From Acidimicrobiaceae bacterium (GTDB lineage: Bacteria; Actinomycetota; Acidimicrobiia; Acidimicrobiales; Aldehydirespiratoraceae): a stretch of 64,000 nt of DNA. Below the pieces are notes generated by a model, which did not search any database, was not told the DNA's origin, and saw nothing but the letters and a program-made list of their open reading frames with translations. Below, one piece after another: positions 41,668 to 53,698 of the stretch (position 1 is the stretch's first letter; every line of letters starts with the position of its first letter). Position numbers and translations under genes: made by a program. The stretch is from contig VXTM01000051.1 in NCBI GenBank assembly GCA_009837445.1, positions 1 to 64,000 of the forward strand. Reading direction: 5' to 3'.

Positions 41668-43482
41668 CTAATGGTTGTGGCGTGGGATGCCGTGAGTGCG
41701 GGATGTGTCCTTGTACTTCAGCGCGGGACGCAGGACCATGCCCTCGTCCATCTGGGTGACCATCGAGCGCTGGATCTCCTGCCACGGCGTCTGAGACTCC
41801 GGGACCGGATACCCGCCTGCGGCCTCGAGGTCGGCGCGCCGACGCTCGATCTCAGCGTCGTCGACGAGGATGTCGGCTCGGCCGCGTCGCAGGTCGATGC
41901 GGACCCGGTCGCCGGTTCGCAGCAGCGCCAGTCCCCCTCCGGACGCGGCCTCCGGGCTGGCGTTGAGAATCGACGGCGAGCCGGAGGTCCCCGACTGGCG
42001 GCCGTCGCCGATGCACGGCAGCGAGTCCACGCCCCGGACGAGCAGCGCGGCGGGAGGCTGCATGTTCACCACCTCGGCCGCGCCCGGATATCCCACCGGG
42101 CCCGCGCCCCGCACGATCAGCATGCAGTCCTCGTCGATGTCGAGGCCGGGATCGTCGATCCGAGCCCGGTAATCCTCGGGGCCGTCGAAGACGATGGCCC
42201 TGCCCTCGAACGCGTCGGGGTCGTCGGGATCCGACAGGTAGCGCCGGCGGAACTCGTCGGAGATGACGCTCGTCTTCATGATGGCGCTGTCGAAGAGGTT
42301 GCCGGACAGGTGCACGAAGCCGGCGTCGGTCACCAGCGGCTCGTCGACGCTGCGGATCACGTCGGGGTCCGCGATCCGGGCTCCGGCGCAGTTCTCGCCG
42401 ATGCTGCGCCCGTTGGCGGTGGGCGCGTCGGGATGGGGCAGCAGGCCGGCTCGCATCAGTTCGCCCACCACCGCGGGCACGCCGCCCGCGTGGTGGTAGT
42501 CCTCCCCCAGGTACTCCCCCGCGGGCATCAGGTTGACCAGCAGCGGCACCGAGAGGCCGTACTTCTGCCAGTCGTCGTTGTCGAGGGGCACGCCGAGGTG
42601 CGCGGCGATGGCGTTGAGGTGGATCGGCGCGTTGGTCGACCCGCCGATGGCGGAGTTCACGACGATGGCGTTCTCGAACGCCGCCCGGGTCATGATGTCG
42701 GAGGGGCGCAGGTCCTCCCGCACCATCTCGACGATCCGCAGCCCGGTGAGGTACGCCATCTGGGCCCGCTCCCGGTACGGCGCGGGGATGGCCGCCGATC
42801 CGGGCAACTGCATGCCCAACGCCTCGGCCAGCGAGTTCATGGTGGTGGCGGTGCCCATCGTCGAGCAGTAGCCCGTCGACGGCGCGGACGAGGCCACCAG
42901 GTCGATGAACCCGGCCTCGTCGATCTCGCCGGCGGAGAATAGCTTGCGGGCCTCCCACACGATCGTGCCCGACCCGGTGCGGCGGCCCTCGTGCCAGCCG
43001 TTGAGCATCGGGCCCACCGACAGGGCGATGGCCGGCAGGTTGACGGTGGCGGCGGCCATCAGGCACGCCGGAGTGGTCTTGTCGCAGCCGATGGTCAGCA
43101 CCACCCCGTCAAGGGGGTAGCCGTGCAGCACCTCCACCAGCCCGAGATAGGCCAGGTTGCGGTCCAGGGCTGCGGTGGGCCGCTTGCCGGTCTCCTGGAT
43201 CGGGTGCATCCCGAACTCGAACGCGATCCCGCCGGCCTCGCGAATGCCCTCGCGCACCCGCTTGGCCAGCTCCAGGTGGTGCCGGTTGCAGGGCGACAGG
43301 TCGGAACCGGTCTGGGCGATCCCGATCTTGGGCTTGCTGGACTGGAGTTCCTCGCGTGTCAGGCCAAAATTCACGTAGCGCTCGAGATACAGCGCCGACA
43401 GGTGCGGATCGCCATCGGCGCCGAACCAGGCCGCCGACCTCAACTCGCGGTCGCTTCCAGACGAATCAGGAGCGACGACCAT
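41668..43482 (-). CDS. IlvD/Edd-family sugar-acid dehydratase
   Basis: A 604-residue iron-sulfur dehydratase. Cluster-binding cysteines are in [30 protein letters not shown] and [16 protein letters not shown]. IvD-like C-terminal segments [20 protein letters not shown] are present. GCDKTTPAC and the CSTMGTA loop fit the pentonate dehydratases (L-arabinonate or D-xylonate) better than branched-chain IlvD. It dehydrates an aldonic acid to a 2-keto-3-deoxy acid. Neighbouring SDRs could supply the oxidation steps. Substrate unproven. Confidence 0.87.
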   Translation of the reverse strand: MVVAPDSSGSDRELRSAAWFGADGDPHLSALYLERYVNFGLTREELQSSKPKIGIAQTGSDLSPCNRHHLELAKRVREGIREAGGIAFEFGMHPIQETGKRPTAALDRNLAYLGLVEVLHGYPLDGVVLTIGCDKTTPACLMAAATVNLPAIALSVGPMLNGWHEGRRTGSGTIVWEARKLFSAGEIDEAGFIDLVASSAPSTGYCSTMGTATTMNSLAEALGMQLPGSAAIPAPYRERAQMAYLTGLRIVEMVREDLRPSDIMTRAAFENAIVVNSAIGGSTNAPIHLNAIAAHLGVPLDNDDWQKYGLSVPLLVNLMPAGEYLGEDYHHAGGVPAVVGELMRAGLLPHPDAPTANGRSIGENCAGARIADPDVIRSVDEPLVTDAGFVHLSGNLFDSAIMKTSVISDEFRRRYLSDPDDPDAFEGRAIVFDGPEDYRARIDDPGLDIDEDCMLIVRGAGPVGYPGAAEVVNMQPPAALLVRGVDSLPCIGDGRQSGTSGSPSILNASPEAASGGGLALLRTGDRVRIDLRRGRADILVDDAEIERRRADLEAAGGYPVPESQTPWQEIQRSMVTQMDEGMVLRPALKYKDTSRTHGIPRHNH

Positions 43483-43565
43483 AAGGCCAGACTACTCGCC
43501 GGGCATCGAGCTTCTTTCTGCGGGCGCTGTGGCGCGTCCGGTACCCGCGCTGCGAGGATAGGGCG

Positions 43566-44321
43566 ATGCAGGACCGCAGGATCGCGATGGTGACCGGCGC
43601 GGGCACTGGACTGGGCCAGGCCGCCGCCCGGGCCCTGGCCGGCGACGGCTGGCACGTGATCGCCGTAGGCCGGCGGGCGCACCTGCTGTCCGATACCGCC
43701 GAGGAGTGCAGTCGTGCCGGCGGGTCGGGCTCGGCGATCGCCGCCGACGTCAGCGACCCGGCCTCGGTGGCGGCCCTGTTCGAGCAGGTGCGCGCCGATC
43801 ACGGTCGACTCGACCTGCTGTTCAACAATGCGGGAACGGTCGCGCCGCCGGTGCCGATCGACCAGCTCGAGGTCGAGGACTGGCAGCGTGTCGTGGACGT
43901 GAACCTCACCGGCTCGTTCCTGTGCGCCCGCCACGCCTTCGGGCTGATGAAGACCCAGGAACCGCCCGGCGGCCGGATCATCAACAACGGGTCGATCTCG
44001 GCCCAGGTGCCCAGGCCGAACAGCGCGCCCTACACGGCCACCAAGCACGCCATCACCGGGCTGACCAAGTCGCTTTCGCTCGATGGGCGTCCCTTCGGCA
44101 TCACCTGCGGCCAGATCGACATCGGCAACGCCCGGACTCCTATGACAGCGCGGTTCGCTGAGGGCGTGCCCCAGGCCGACGGCAGCATCCGGCCTGAGCC
44201 AACCTTCGACGCGGCCGACGCCGGCCGGGCTGTGGCGTACATGGCCAGCCTTCCCGCCGACACCAATGTGCTGACCATGACCGTCATGGCCAACGGCATG
44301 CCCCTGGTGGGCCGCGGCTGA
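43566..44321 (+). CDS. Short-chain dehydrogenase/reductase
   Basis: A 251-residue [44 protein letters not shown], and [14 protein letters not shown] at the end. The terminus differs from the usual DGG motif. Divergent from the dehydratase gene and upstream of furA with a 55-bp gap. Likely acts on a keto or hydroxy acid, but this is a guess from neighbours. Confidence 0.9.
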   Translation: MQDRRIAMVTGAGTGLGQAAARALAGDGWHVIAVGRRAHLLSDTAEECSRAGGSGSAIAADVSDPASVAALFEQVRADHGRLDLLFNNAGTVAPPVPIDQLEVEDWQRVVDVNLTGSFLCARHAFGLMKTQEPPGGRIINNGSISAQVPRPNSAPYTATKHAITGLTKSLSLDGRPFGITCGQIDIGNARTPMTARFAEGVPQADGSIRPEPTFDAADAGRAVAYMASLPADTNVLTMTVMANGMPLVGRG

Positions 44322-44338
44322 ATCTGGATCTTAACAGA

Positions 44339-44370
44339 TTTTGGACAAAGTCCAGAATCAGTGCTATAGT
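44339..44370 (+). promoter_or_regulatory. furA promoter with overlapping dyad; likely leaderless start
   Basis: -35 TTGGAC (44341-44346), 18-bp spacer, -10 TATAGT (44365-44370). The dyad TGGAC-AAA-GTCCA (44342-44354) covers the -35 and spacer, as expected for an autoregulated Fur-family site. The GTG start of furA at 44377 is only 6 nt past the -10, so transcription should begin at or near the start codon, giving a leaderless message. Confidence 0.7.
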
Positions 44371-44376
44371 GGTTGC

Positions 44377-47080
<2,704 letters not shown>

Positions 47081-47123
47081 ACCCCGACAGCTACGTTGGA
47101 CGGATGTCCTCCGTCGGCGCGCC

Positions 47124-48554
47124 ATGAGTTCCGCGACTGATCTCCACTACCTGTCGGCCACGGACGCGGTCGGCTTGTTCCGGCGGCGGGAGCTGTCACC
47201 GAGGGAGTTGATGGAGGCGGTCATCGCCCGGGCCGAACGGGTCGAGCCGACCATCAACGCCTTCACCGACACCTTCTTCGAGGAAGCCCTGGAGGCGGCC
47301 TCAGCCGCAGCCGACGCCTACGCAAAGGGCCCCAACCGCCCGCTGGAGGGGCTCGCGCTGGCGGTGAAGGACGAAGTCCACATCGAGGGCCAGCGAGCCA
47401 CCGAGGGCTCGCTGCTGTTCGCCGATCAGGTGGCCGACGGCACCGACCCCTTCGCTCAGCGCCTGCTCGACGCGGGCGCGATCGTGCACGCCCGCACCAC
47501 GACGCCGGAGTTCTCGATGGCCGCGGTGACCTGGTCGCTCCTGCACGGCGTGACCCGCAACCCGTGGAACCCCGACTTCACCTGCGGGGGGTCGTCGGGG
47601 GGCTCGGGGGCGAGCCTGGCCGCGGGCAGCTGCACGCTGGCCACCGGCTCCGACATCGCCGGGTCGATCCGGATCCCGTCGTCGCTGAACGGCCTGGTGG
47701 GCTTCAAGCCGCCGTGGGGACGGGTGCCCGAGGTCTGGCCGTGGAACCGCGACGCCTACGCAGCGTCCGGTCCGCTGGCCCGCACCGTCAACGACTCGGC
47801 ACTGTTCGAGAACGCCATGGCCGGCCCGCTGGAGACCGACATGTTCTCGCTGGAGCCCTGCCAGCTGCCCGAGCCGGTCCCGCCGGCGCGGGGCATGCGG
47901 GCGGCGGTGAGCGCCGACCTGGGCTACTTCGACGTGAGCGAGGAGGTGTCCGAGGCGCTGGCCGGGGCGGTGGCCGCTCTGGCCGCGGCTGGAATCGAGT
48001 GCGAGCCGGTGGAGCTCGACTGGACTGATCAGGCCAGCTCGACGGCCATGACCCATCTGAACTTCCTGAGCCGGAGCGTGTTGACGGCCATGCTCCCCGA
48101 GGGAGGGTCGGACCAGCTGACCTCCTACATCCGGACCTGGCTGGAGGACTCCCCGGAGGTGTCGGTGACGCAGTGGTGGCAGAGCTGGGAGTACGGCGAC
48201 CATATGTACGCCGAGATGCAGAGCAAGGTGTTCGGCGCCGGCTTCGACGCGCTCGTCTGCCCCACCCTGACCAGGACCGACATCCCGGCCGACCTCGGGC
48301 GGGTCGACGACGCCGACCCCGCGGAGTGGCACAACCAGCTCGACTTTTGCATGACCTACCCGTTCAACATCCTGGGCCGGCTCCCGGTGATGAGCGTGCC
48401 CATCGGGGTGGCCGGCTCGACCGGCGTGCCCATCGGCATGCAGATCGTGGGACCGGCCAACACCGACGTCGTCCCCTACCGGGTGGCCGCATCCCTAGAA
48501 GCCGAGCGGGGATCTTTCTTCGATACGCACCGCCCCGCGCTCGGCGCGGCCTGA
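47124..48554 (+). CDS. Amidase-signature family protein
   Basis: A 476-residue amidase with the Ser-cisSer-Lys triad: Lys in LALAVKDEVHIEG, GGSSGGSGAS with the cis-Ser, and the nucleophile Ser in GSDIAGSIRIPSS. Hydrolyses amides; members include GatA, fatty-acid amide hydrolase and aryl amidases. No gatB/gatC is near, so a catabolic amidase is more likely than the Glu-tRNA amidotransferase. Six bases separate it from the next gene. Confidence 0.9.
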   Translation: MSSATDLHYLSATDAVGLFRRRELSPRELMEAVIARAERVEPTINAFTDTFFEEALEAASAAADAYAKGPNRPLEGLALAVKDEVHIEGQRATEGSLLFADQVADGTDPFAQRLLDAGAIVHARTTTPEFSMAAVTWSLLHGVTRNPWNPDFTCGGSSGGSGASLAAGSCTLATGSDIAGSIRIPSSLNGLVGFKPPWGRVPEVWPWNRDAYAASGPLARTVNDSALFENAMAGPLETDMFSLEPCQLPEPVPPARGMRAAVSADLGYFDVSEEVSEALAGAVAALAAAGIECEPVELDWTDQASSTAMTHLNFLSRSVLTAMLPEGGSDQLTSYIRTWLEDSPEVSVTQWWQSWEYGDHMYAEMQSKVFGAGFDALVCPTLTRTDIPADLGRVDDADPAEWHNQLDFCMTYPFNILGRLPVMSVPIGVAGSTGVPIGMQIVGPANTDVVPYRVAASLEAERGSFFDTHRPALGAA

Positions 48555-48559
48555 GCAGT

Positions 48560-49513
48560 ATGCGGGTTCTGATCACCGGCGCTGCGGGGATGGTCGGCCG
48601 CAAGCTGACCGGGAGGCTGCTCGAGCGGGGTCGTCTGCGGGGCGAGCGCATCGACGCCGTCGATCTCGTGGACTTGGTGGAGGCCCCGGCCGACTCGGAG
48701 TTATGCACCGCACATGTCGCCGACCTCTCACGCCCCGGCGAAGCCGAGGCGCTGGTGTCGGTGGGGCCCGACGTGGTGTTTCACCTTGCCGCGGTGGTGT
48801 CCGCAGAGGCCGAGGCCGACTTCGACAAGGGCATGGGCGTGAACCTCGACGGCACCCGCCAGCTCTTCGACGCCATCCGGCTGGCCCCTGGAGCGCCCCG
48901 AGTGGTGTACGCGTCGTCGATCGCGGTGTTCGGCGCGCCGTTCCCCGATCCGATTCCCGACGACTTCCATCCCACTCCCCTCACGTCCTACGGCACCCAG
49001 AAGCTGATCGGCGAGGCGCTGCTGGCCGACTACAGCCGCCGCGGCTTCTTCGACGGCATTGGGATCCGCCTCCCGACGGTCAGCGTGCGCCCCGGCGCGC
49101 CCAACGCGGCCGCCTCGGGCTTCTTCTCCGGCATCATCCGCGAGCCGCTAGCGGGCCTTCCGGCAAAGCTGCCGGTCTCGCGCGACGTGCGCCACCCCCA
49201 CGCCAGCCCCCGCACCGCCGCCGGCTTCCTCATCCACGCTGCCGAGTTGGACACGTCTCGCCTCGGCGGCCGCCCCAACCTGACCATGCCCGGCGTGTCG
49301 GTCACAGTGGGCGAGCAGATGGAGGCGCTCGGCCGGGTTGCCGGCCCCGACGCCGTGGCGCTGATCACCGAGGCCCCCGATCCCGCGATCGCAAAGATCG
49401 TCGCCGGCTGGCCCACACGTTTCGACACAACCCGCGCCACCAGCCTCGGCTTCGTCGCCGAAGAGACATACGACGACATCATCCGCATCTACATCGAAGA
49501 CGACCTGTCCTAA
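48560..49513 (+). CDS. denD: NAD-dependent epimerase/dehydratase family, DenD-like
   Basis: A 317-residue extended SDR. RVLITGAAGMVGRKLTGRLL binds NAD; VVFHLAAVVSAEAEADFDKG, SYGTQKLIGEALLADY with the YxxxK pair, and RLPTVSVRPGAPNAAASGFF are the motifs that mark D-erythronate dehydrogenase (DenD). DenD oxidises D-erythronate to 2-oxo-D-tetronate. Other members of that pathway (OtnI, OtnC, OtnK) are not seen here. I chose ATG at 48560; upstream frame is a shadow of the amidase gene. Confidence 0.8.
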   Translation: MRVLITGAAGMVGRKLTGRLLERGRLRGERIDAVDLVDLVEAPADSELCTAHVADLSRPGEAEALVSVGPDVVFHLAAVVSAEAEADFDKGMGVNLDGTRQLFDAIRLAPGAPRVVYASSIAVFGAPFPDPIPDDFHPTPLTSYGTQKLIGEALLADYSRRGFFDGIGIRLPTVSVRPGAPNAAASGFFSGIIREPLAGLPAKLPVSRDVRHPHASPRTAAGFLIHAAELDTSRLGGRPNLTMPGVSVTVGEQMEALGRVAGPDAVALITEAPDPAIAKIVAGWPTRFDTTRATSLGFVAEETYDDIIRIYIEDDLS

Positions 49514-49572
49514 CCCGGTACTAGCCAGGATCAAGCGGCGCGCCGTCTGTGGGGCGTGGGAGACTCTGGGGT

Positions 49573-50121
49573 ATGGCACGGATTGAGATCATTCCTGACG
49601 ACTCTTGGGACGGTGCGCTCGGTGAGCTCTACCCCCGCGTCGTCGATCCCAAGTACGGCCGGGTCGACAACGTCCTCGCCGTGCACTCGCTCAACCCGCG
49701 GTCCATGGCCGCTCACCAGGGCTTGTACGAGTCGGCCATGGCCGGCACGGCCACGCTGCGCAAGGTTGAGCGCGAGCTAATCGCCCTGGTCGTGAGCCTC
49801 GAGAACGGCTGCCACTATTGAACCGTCCACCACCGGCGCGGTCTGCGCCGGCTCATCAACGACGATGAGTTCGTCGCCGCGGTCGAACAGGACTGGACGA
49901 CCGCTCCGCTGTCGCTGAAACGCACCGCCATGCTGAGGTACGCGGTCAAGCTGACCAGGACGCCCGGCGCGATGACCGATGCCGACGTCGACGCCCTGCG
50001 ATCGGTCGGCTTCTCCGACCGCGACGTACTCGACATAACCGAGGTCGTCGGCTACTACGCCTACGCCAACCGGATCGCCGACGGTCTCGGCATCGAGGTC
50101 GAACCCTGGAGCAGCGACTGA
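49573..50121 (+). CDS. AhpD-like selenoprotein with in-frame UGA (CxxU)
   Basis: A 182-residue AhpD/carboxymuconolactone-decarboxylase-family protein, read through TGA at 49819-49821. Before it comes LIALVVSLENGCHY and after it TVHHRRGLRRLINDDEFV; the pair reads ENGC-HY-U-TVHH, the AhpD active site CxxC with Sec at the second cysteine (Cys80, Sec83). The downstream frame continues as LRYAVKLTRTPGAMTDAD and matches the paralog at 31527-32105 along its length, so this is one gene. A bSECIS-like hairpin follows (49833-49851), and selD is in the window. It likely reduces peroxides or disulfides. Without Sec decoding it would be called two fragments. Confidence 0.93.
49833..49851 (+). promoter_or_regulatory. 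Bacterial SECIS element downstream of UGA
   Basis: A perfect 7-bp stem (CCGGCGC/GCGCCGG) capped by a five-base loop GGTCT. The first loop base is 18 nt after the TGA. The loop sequence and spacing equal those I recall for E. coli fdhF, where the apical G and U are contacted by SelB. The stem lies inside the coding frame, as expected in bacteria. Confidence 0.85.
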
Positions 50122-50142
50122 CACCAGGGCAGCCTCAGCTCG

Positions 50143-50691
50143 TCAGACCTTCGTGACGCGGTCCCCGACCCGGATCGCTCCGGGCTTCACGACCCGGGTG
50201 TTGACGCCCCGGAGCCGGTGCGCCTTGCCGATCTCGGAGTTGACCCAGCGCTGGGCGTCGAGCCCGTACCGGCGGACGAACTTCCCGCACCCGGTGTGGG
50301 GCTTGGCGCTGATCTCGACGACCGCCTCCCCGACGGCCACCCTGGTGCCCGCCGGCAGGTTGGTCTTGCTGAGGTCGAAGTCGACGTAGAGCTGGTCGCC
50401 GGCCAGCGGCCAGCGCTCCACCGGACCTGCGATCAGCTCGGTGGCCCGCACGTTCATGAGGGTCAGCTGCGCGGCGACGTTGGGCTCGCCGTGTTCGGAG
50501 TAGGGATCGCCGCGCGTGGCCCAGTTGTCGCCCACCAGACCCGTGTCGACGTCGAGGGCTCCCTCCTCGATGGCCTCGCGCTCGTCCACTCCGGGCCGGC
50601 GCACGATCAGCCGGAGCTCACCGTCGTCGGACGGCGCCTCCAGGACATGCGCCAGGCCAGCTTCAAGCTCTTCAGGAGTGCGTTCTGCCAT
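50143..50691 (-). CDS. MOSC-domain protein
   Basis: A beta-strand-rich MOSC domain of about 182 residues. The sulfur-carrier cysteine sits in KPHTGCGKFVRRYG; VAAQLTLMNVRATELIA and NLPAGTRVAVGEAVVEI are typical. MOSC proteins abstract sulfur for metal-sulfur or molybdenum-cofactor clusters, or reduce N-hydroxylated compounds. I chose ATG at 50691 (MAERTPEELEAGL), where homology begins; an upstream start at 50745 is possible. Converges on the selenoprotein gene. Confidence 0.85.
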   Translation of the reverse strand: MAERTPEELEAGLAHVLEAPSDDGELRLIVRRPGVDEREAIEEGALDVDTGLVGDNWATRGDPYSEHGEPNVAAQLTLMNVRATELIAGPVERWPLAGDQLYVDFDLSKTNLPAGTRVAVGEAVVEISAKPHTGCGKFVRRYGLDAQRWVNSEIGKAHRLRGVNTRVVKPGAIRVGDRVTKV

Positions 50692-50773
50692 AGCCAGAGA
50701 GACTACGGCTCGGCCTCCCGTTCGCGTACCGGCCACCTCGCTCAAGTCGTCGAACCCTCCCGATCGCCACGTC

Positions 50774-50855
50774 TGGGAGCGCTCTTAGGCAGTAGTGCCT
50801 ATAGGTACGAGTTGACAGGTGTTCTAATAGGTGTTTAGGCTTGGGAGCGCTCCCA
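50774..50855 (+). promoter_or_regulatory. Promoter and CebR-type operators of the beta-glucan locus
   Basis: TGGGAGCGCTCCCA at 50842-50855 is a perfect 14-bp palindrome, identical to the known CebR operator of streptomycetes. A partial copy TGGGAGCGCTCTTA is at 50774-50787. A -35 TTGACA (50812-50817) and weak -10 TTTAGG (50834-50839) lie between, so the perfect site follows the -10 directly and precedes AAGGAGGG and the lacI ATG at 50866. The arrangement suggests autorepression of lacI and the downstream genes. Confidence 0.75.
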
Positions 50856-50865
50856 AAGGAGGGTC

Positions 50866-51891
50866 ATGACACGACCGCTCAATCTGGAGGAAGTGGGACG
50901 CCGTGCCGGCGTGTCGCGCTCCACCGTCTCGAGGGTCGTCAACGGCGGGCCCAACGTGAGCTCCGAGACCAAGCGCCGGGTGGAAGCCGTGATCGCCGAG
51001 ACCGGTTACCGGCCCCACGCGGCGGCCCGGTCACTCGCCTCCAACAGCACCGGCGTGATCGGGCTCGTGATCCCCAGCGCGGTGGCCACCCTCTTCGATG
51101 ACCCCTACTTCGGCCGGCTCATCCTCGGCATCAGCAGCGCAACCAACGAAGTCGACATGACGTTGGCCCTGTTCCTGTTCGGAGCCGGGCCCGACGAGAG
51201 CTCGATCATCTCCCGGGTGGTCGCCCCCGGCCTGGTCGACGGCGTGATCGTGACCGCTACCACCCGGGGCGACCCCCTCATCGACCACATGCAGGGCACC
51301 AGCATGCCCTTCGTGGTGGTCGGGCGGCCCGACAACGCCGGCTCGACTTTCTGCGTCGACGTGGACAACCGGGCCGGTGCCCGCACCGCGGCCCTGCACC
51401 TCGCCGGGCTCGGGCGCCGCCGTCCCGCTCTCATCGCGGCGCCCTCGAACACGACCGCCGGAGTCGACCGCCGCAGCGGCTTCCTCGAGGGACTGGCCGA
51501 AGCGGGCTTGAGCATCGAGGACCGCATCGCCGAGGGCGACTGGTCCCAGGAGTCGGGCCGCGATGCCATGGCCCGGCTGCTGGCCGAGCGGCCCGACGCC
51601 GTCTTCGTCGCCTCGGACCGCATGGCCGTCGGGGCGTTGCGAGCCATCCGGGAGGCCGGACTGCACTGCCCCGGCGACATCTCGGTGGTGTCGTTCGACG
51701 GCATCGTGCCGCCGGACCTCACCGCGCCCCGGCTGACGTCGGTCGTGCAGCCCGTGACCGAGGTCGGCGAGCGGGCCGTGCGACTGCTCACCGCGGTGAT
51801 CGCAGGCGCCTCGACGCCCGAGCACGTGGTGTTCCCGACCGAACTGGCCGTACGCGAGTCGTGCGGCGCCACCCCTACTGCGGGGGCGTGA
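50866..51891 (+). CDS. LacI-family regulator, CebR-like
   Basis: A 341-residue repressor: NLEEVGRRAGVSRSTVSRVV is the helix-turn-helix, LASNSTGVIGLVIPS starts the sensor domain, and SVVSFDGIVPPDLTAPRLTS is near the end. CebR binds cellobiose/cello-oligosaccharides in Streptomyces and recognises exactly the palindrome found 10 bp upstream. Given the GH16 enzyme downstream, the inducer here might be a beta-1,3- or mixed-linked gluco-oligosaccharide instead. It heads the locus that runs to about 62.2 kb. Confidence 0.9.
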   Translation: MTRPLNLEEVGRRAGVSRSTVSRVVNGGPNVSSETKRRVEAVIAETGYRPHAAARSLASNSTGVIGLVIPSAVATLFDDPYFGRLILGISSATNEVDMTLALFLFGAGPDESSIISRVVAPGLVDGVIVTATTRGDPLIDHMQGTSMPFVVVGRPDNAGSTFCVDVDNRAGARTAALHLAGLGRRRPALIAAPSNTTAGVDRRSGFLEGLAEAGLSIEDRIAEGDWSQESGRDAMARLLAERPDAVFVASDRMAVGALRAIREAGLHCPGDISVVSFDGIVPPDLTAPRLTSVVQPVTEVGERAVRLLTAVIAGASTPEHVVFPTELAVRESCGATPTAGA

Positions 51892-51962
51892 TGCCCGCCG
51901 CAGACCCCGATGTCCCAATTACGTCGCAAGACGTCATCCAACAACAGGAGGAGACAACAACA

Positions 51963-53594
51963 ATGAGTAAATCATCTATCTGGCGGCTGCTCGCCGTGCT
52001 GCTCGCCGTATGCCTTGTGGCTGCGGCCTGTGGCGACGACGACGAGCCGGCCCCTGTTGCGGTAGTTGACACCGCGGCAGTGGACCAGGCCGAAGCCGAC
52101 GCCGCAGCGGCTCAGGCGATGGCCGACGAGGCCGCCGCAGAGGCCGCAGCCGCAGAGGCTGCAGCCGCGGAGGCCGAGGCCGCGCTGGCGGCTGCGCAAG
52201 CCGACGCTGACGCCGACGCGGGCGCGCTGGCGGAGCTCGAGGCGGAGCTGGCCGAGGCGCAAGCGGCGGCCGACGCCGCCGACGCCGAGGCCGCCGCCGC
52301 GGCCGAACAAGCCGCCGCCGCAGAGGCCGCCGCCGCAGAGGCCGCAGCGGCCGCAGCCGCGGCAGCCGAGCCCCCCAAGGAGGACGTGACGCTGCGCGTG
52401 CTGGTGCACCAGAACCCGCCGATGGTGGAGTTCATGGAGGAGTTCAACGACTCCTTCGAGGCGGCCAACCCGCACGTGACCGTCGACATGTCGGTGGTGG
52501 CGCCGGGCGACCTCAGCATCTCGACGCAGACCCGCCTGACCGCGGGCGACATCGACGTCATCGACATCTTCGGTTTCTCCAACGCGGCCCAGCCGTACAT
52601 GTCGGGCATCCAGCCCCCGAACTGGCAGACCCTCATCGAGGCCGGCCTGCTGATGGACCTCACCCGCCAGCCGTTCGTCGACCACTACGACAGGGCGACC
52701 CTCGACGACGCGGGCTCGTTCAACGGCAGGCTGTACGCGATCAACCTTGGACGGGTGTCCTACAGCGGCATGTTCCTGAACCTCGACCTGTTCGATTCGG
52801 TCGGTGTCGAAGTCCCGACCACCTGGGGCGAACTGGTCGCCGCATGCGACACGTTCAAGGCCTCCGGCAACGAGTGCATGACGCTCGGCGGCGGCGACGG
52901 CTGGCCGATCTTCGTCGGCGCCTACGGCCTGCTCGGCGCGATGTACCCCGACCAGGAGGCCCTGGTGGAGGGACTGTGGACCGGCGACATCCGCTGGGAC
53001 GACGAGCGCTCCACCGAGATGCTGCGCCGGATGCAGGTGTTCACCACCGAGATGCTCGAGGACGGCGTCTCCGGCCTCTCCCATGACGCCGCTCCGGCCC
53101 GGTTCGCGGCCGGCGACGTCGCCATGATGCCAACCGGCGTGTGGCAGGCACCTGCCCTCGACGACGTCGGGTTCGACTGGACCTACATCCCGTTCCCGGG
53201 CAGCGACGACCCCGAGGACAACAAGTACCTGTTCGGGAAGTACGACCAGGGCTGGGCCATCGCGGCCGACACCCCGTACCCCGAGGAGTCGCTCGCCTAT
53301 CTGGCCGCCTTCTCGGAGCCCGACACCTACGAGGCCTTCGCGAACGCGGTCGGCTTCATCCCGACGCAGCCCACAGCCGGCTTGAACACCAAGCTCGGCG
53401 CTGAGGTCGCGCCGTACCTGGAGACCTTCCGGGTCGGCTTCGAGCAGTTCTGGGCGGCACCCGCAGGCGCCGGCCAGTGGGCGAACGTATCGCAGGCCCC
53501 GGCCTGGTTCTCTCCGTTCAACGAGTGGACCGACGCGGCCGCGCTGGCAGCCCAGGCCCAGGCCGACCTCCAGTCCGGGCTCGACGCCGGCTAG
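51963..53594 (+). CDS. Sugar ABC substrate-binding lipoprotein with coiled-coil stalk
   Basis: A 543-residue binding protein. Lipobox LVAAAC (Cys23) is followed by CGDDDEP and about 115 residues of alanine-rich helix (for example AEAALAAAQADADADAGALA). The binding domain starts near EDVTLRVLVHQNPPMVEFME and includes DIFGFSNAAQPYMSG and ALDDVGFDWTYIPFPGSDD. Family-1 type sugar receptor. Start is the ATG at 51963 after AGGAGGAG; upstream frame is not signal-like. It follows lacI by 71 bp without its own operator, so they are probably cotranscribed. Confidence 0.92.
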   Translation: MSKSSIWRLLAVLLAVCLVAAACGDDDEPAPVAVVDTAAVDQAEADAAAAQAMADEAAAEAAAAEAAAAEAEAALAAAQADADADAGALAELEAELAEAQAAADAADAEAAAAAEQAAAAEAAAAEAAAAAAAAAEPPKEDVTLRVLVHQNPPMVEFMEEFNDSFEAANPHVTVDMSVVAPGDLSISTQTRLTAGDIDVIDIFGFSNAAQPYMSGIQPPNWQTLIEAGLLMDLTRQPFVDHYDRATLDDAGSFNGRLYAINLGRVSYSGMFLNLDLFDSVGVEVPTTWGELVAACDTFKASGNECMTLGGGDGWPIFVGAYGLLGAMYPDQEALVEGLWTGDIRWDDERSTEMLRRMQVFTTEMLEDGVSGLSHDAAPARFAAGDVAMMPTGVWQAPALDDVGFDWTYIPFPGSDDPEDNKYLFGKYDQGWAIAADTPYPEESLAYLAAFSEPDTYEAFANAVGFIPTQPTAGLNTKLGAEVAPYLETFRVGFEQFWAAPAGAGQWANVSQAPAWFSPFNEWTDAAALAAQAQADLQSGLDAG

Positions 53595-53619
53595 ACAAAC
53601 CGCACCGTTCCCCTCCCAG

Positions 53620-53667
53620 CTGTGGGGGGCTCCTCTCCGGCACGGCCGGGGCGGGAGTCCCCCACAG
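53620..53667. other. Hairpin between binding-protein and permease genes
   Basis: CTGTGGGGG (53620-53628) pairs with CCCCCACAG (53659-53667); five further pairs, one a G-U, extend the stem to about 14 bp. It occupies the gap between the binding-protein stop and the permease GTG, the same position as the hairpin at 22901-22935 in the other sugar system. No T-run follows. Confidence 0.6.
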
Positions 53668-53698
53668 GGGGAACCCGAGAACCCTGCGCACCACGGCT

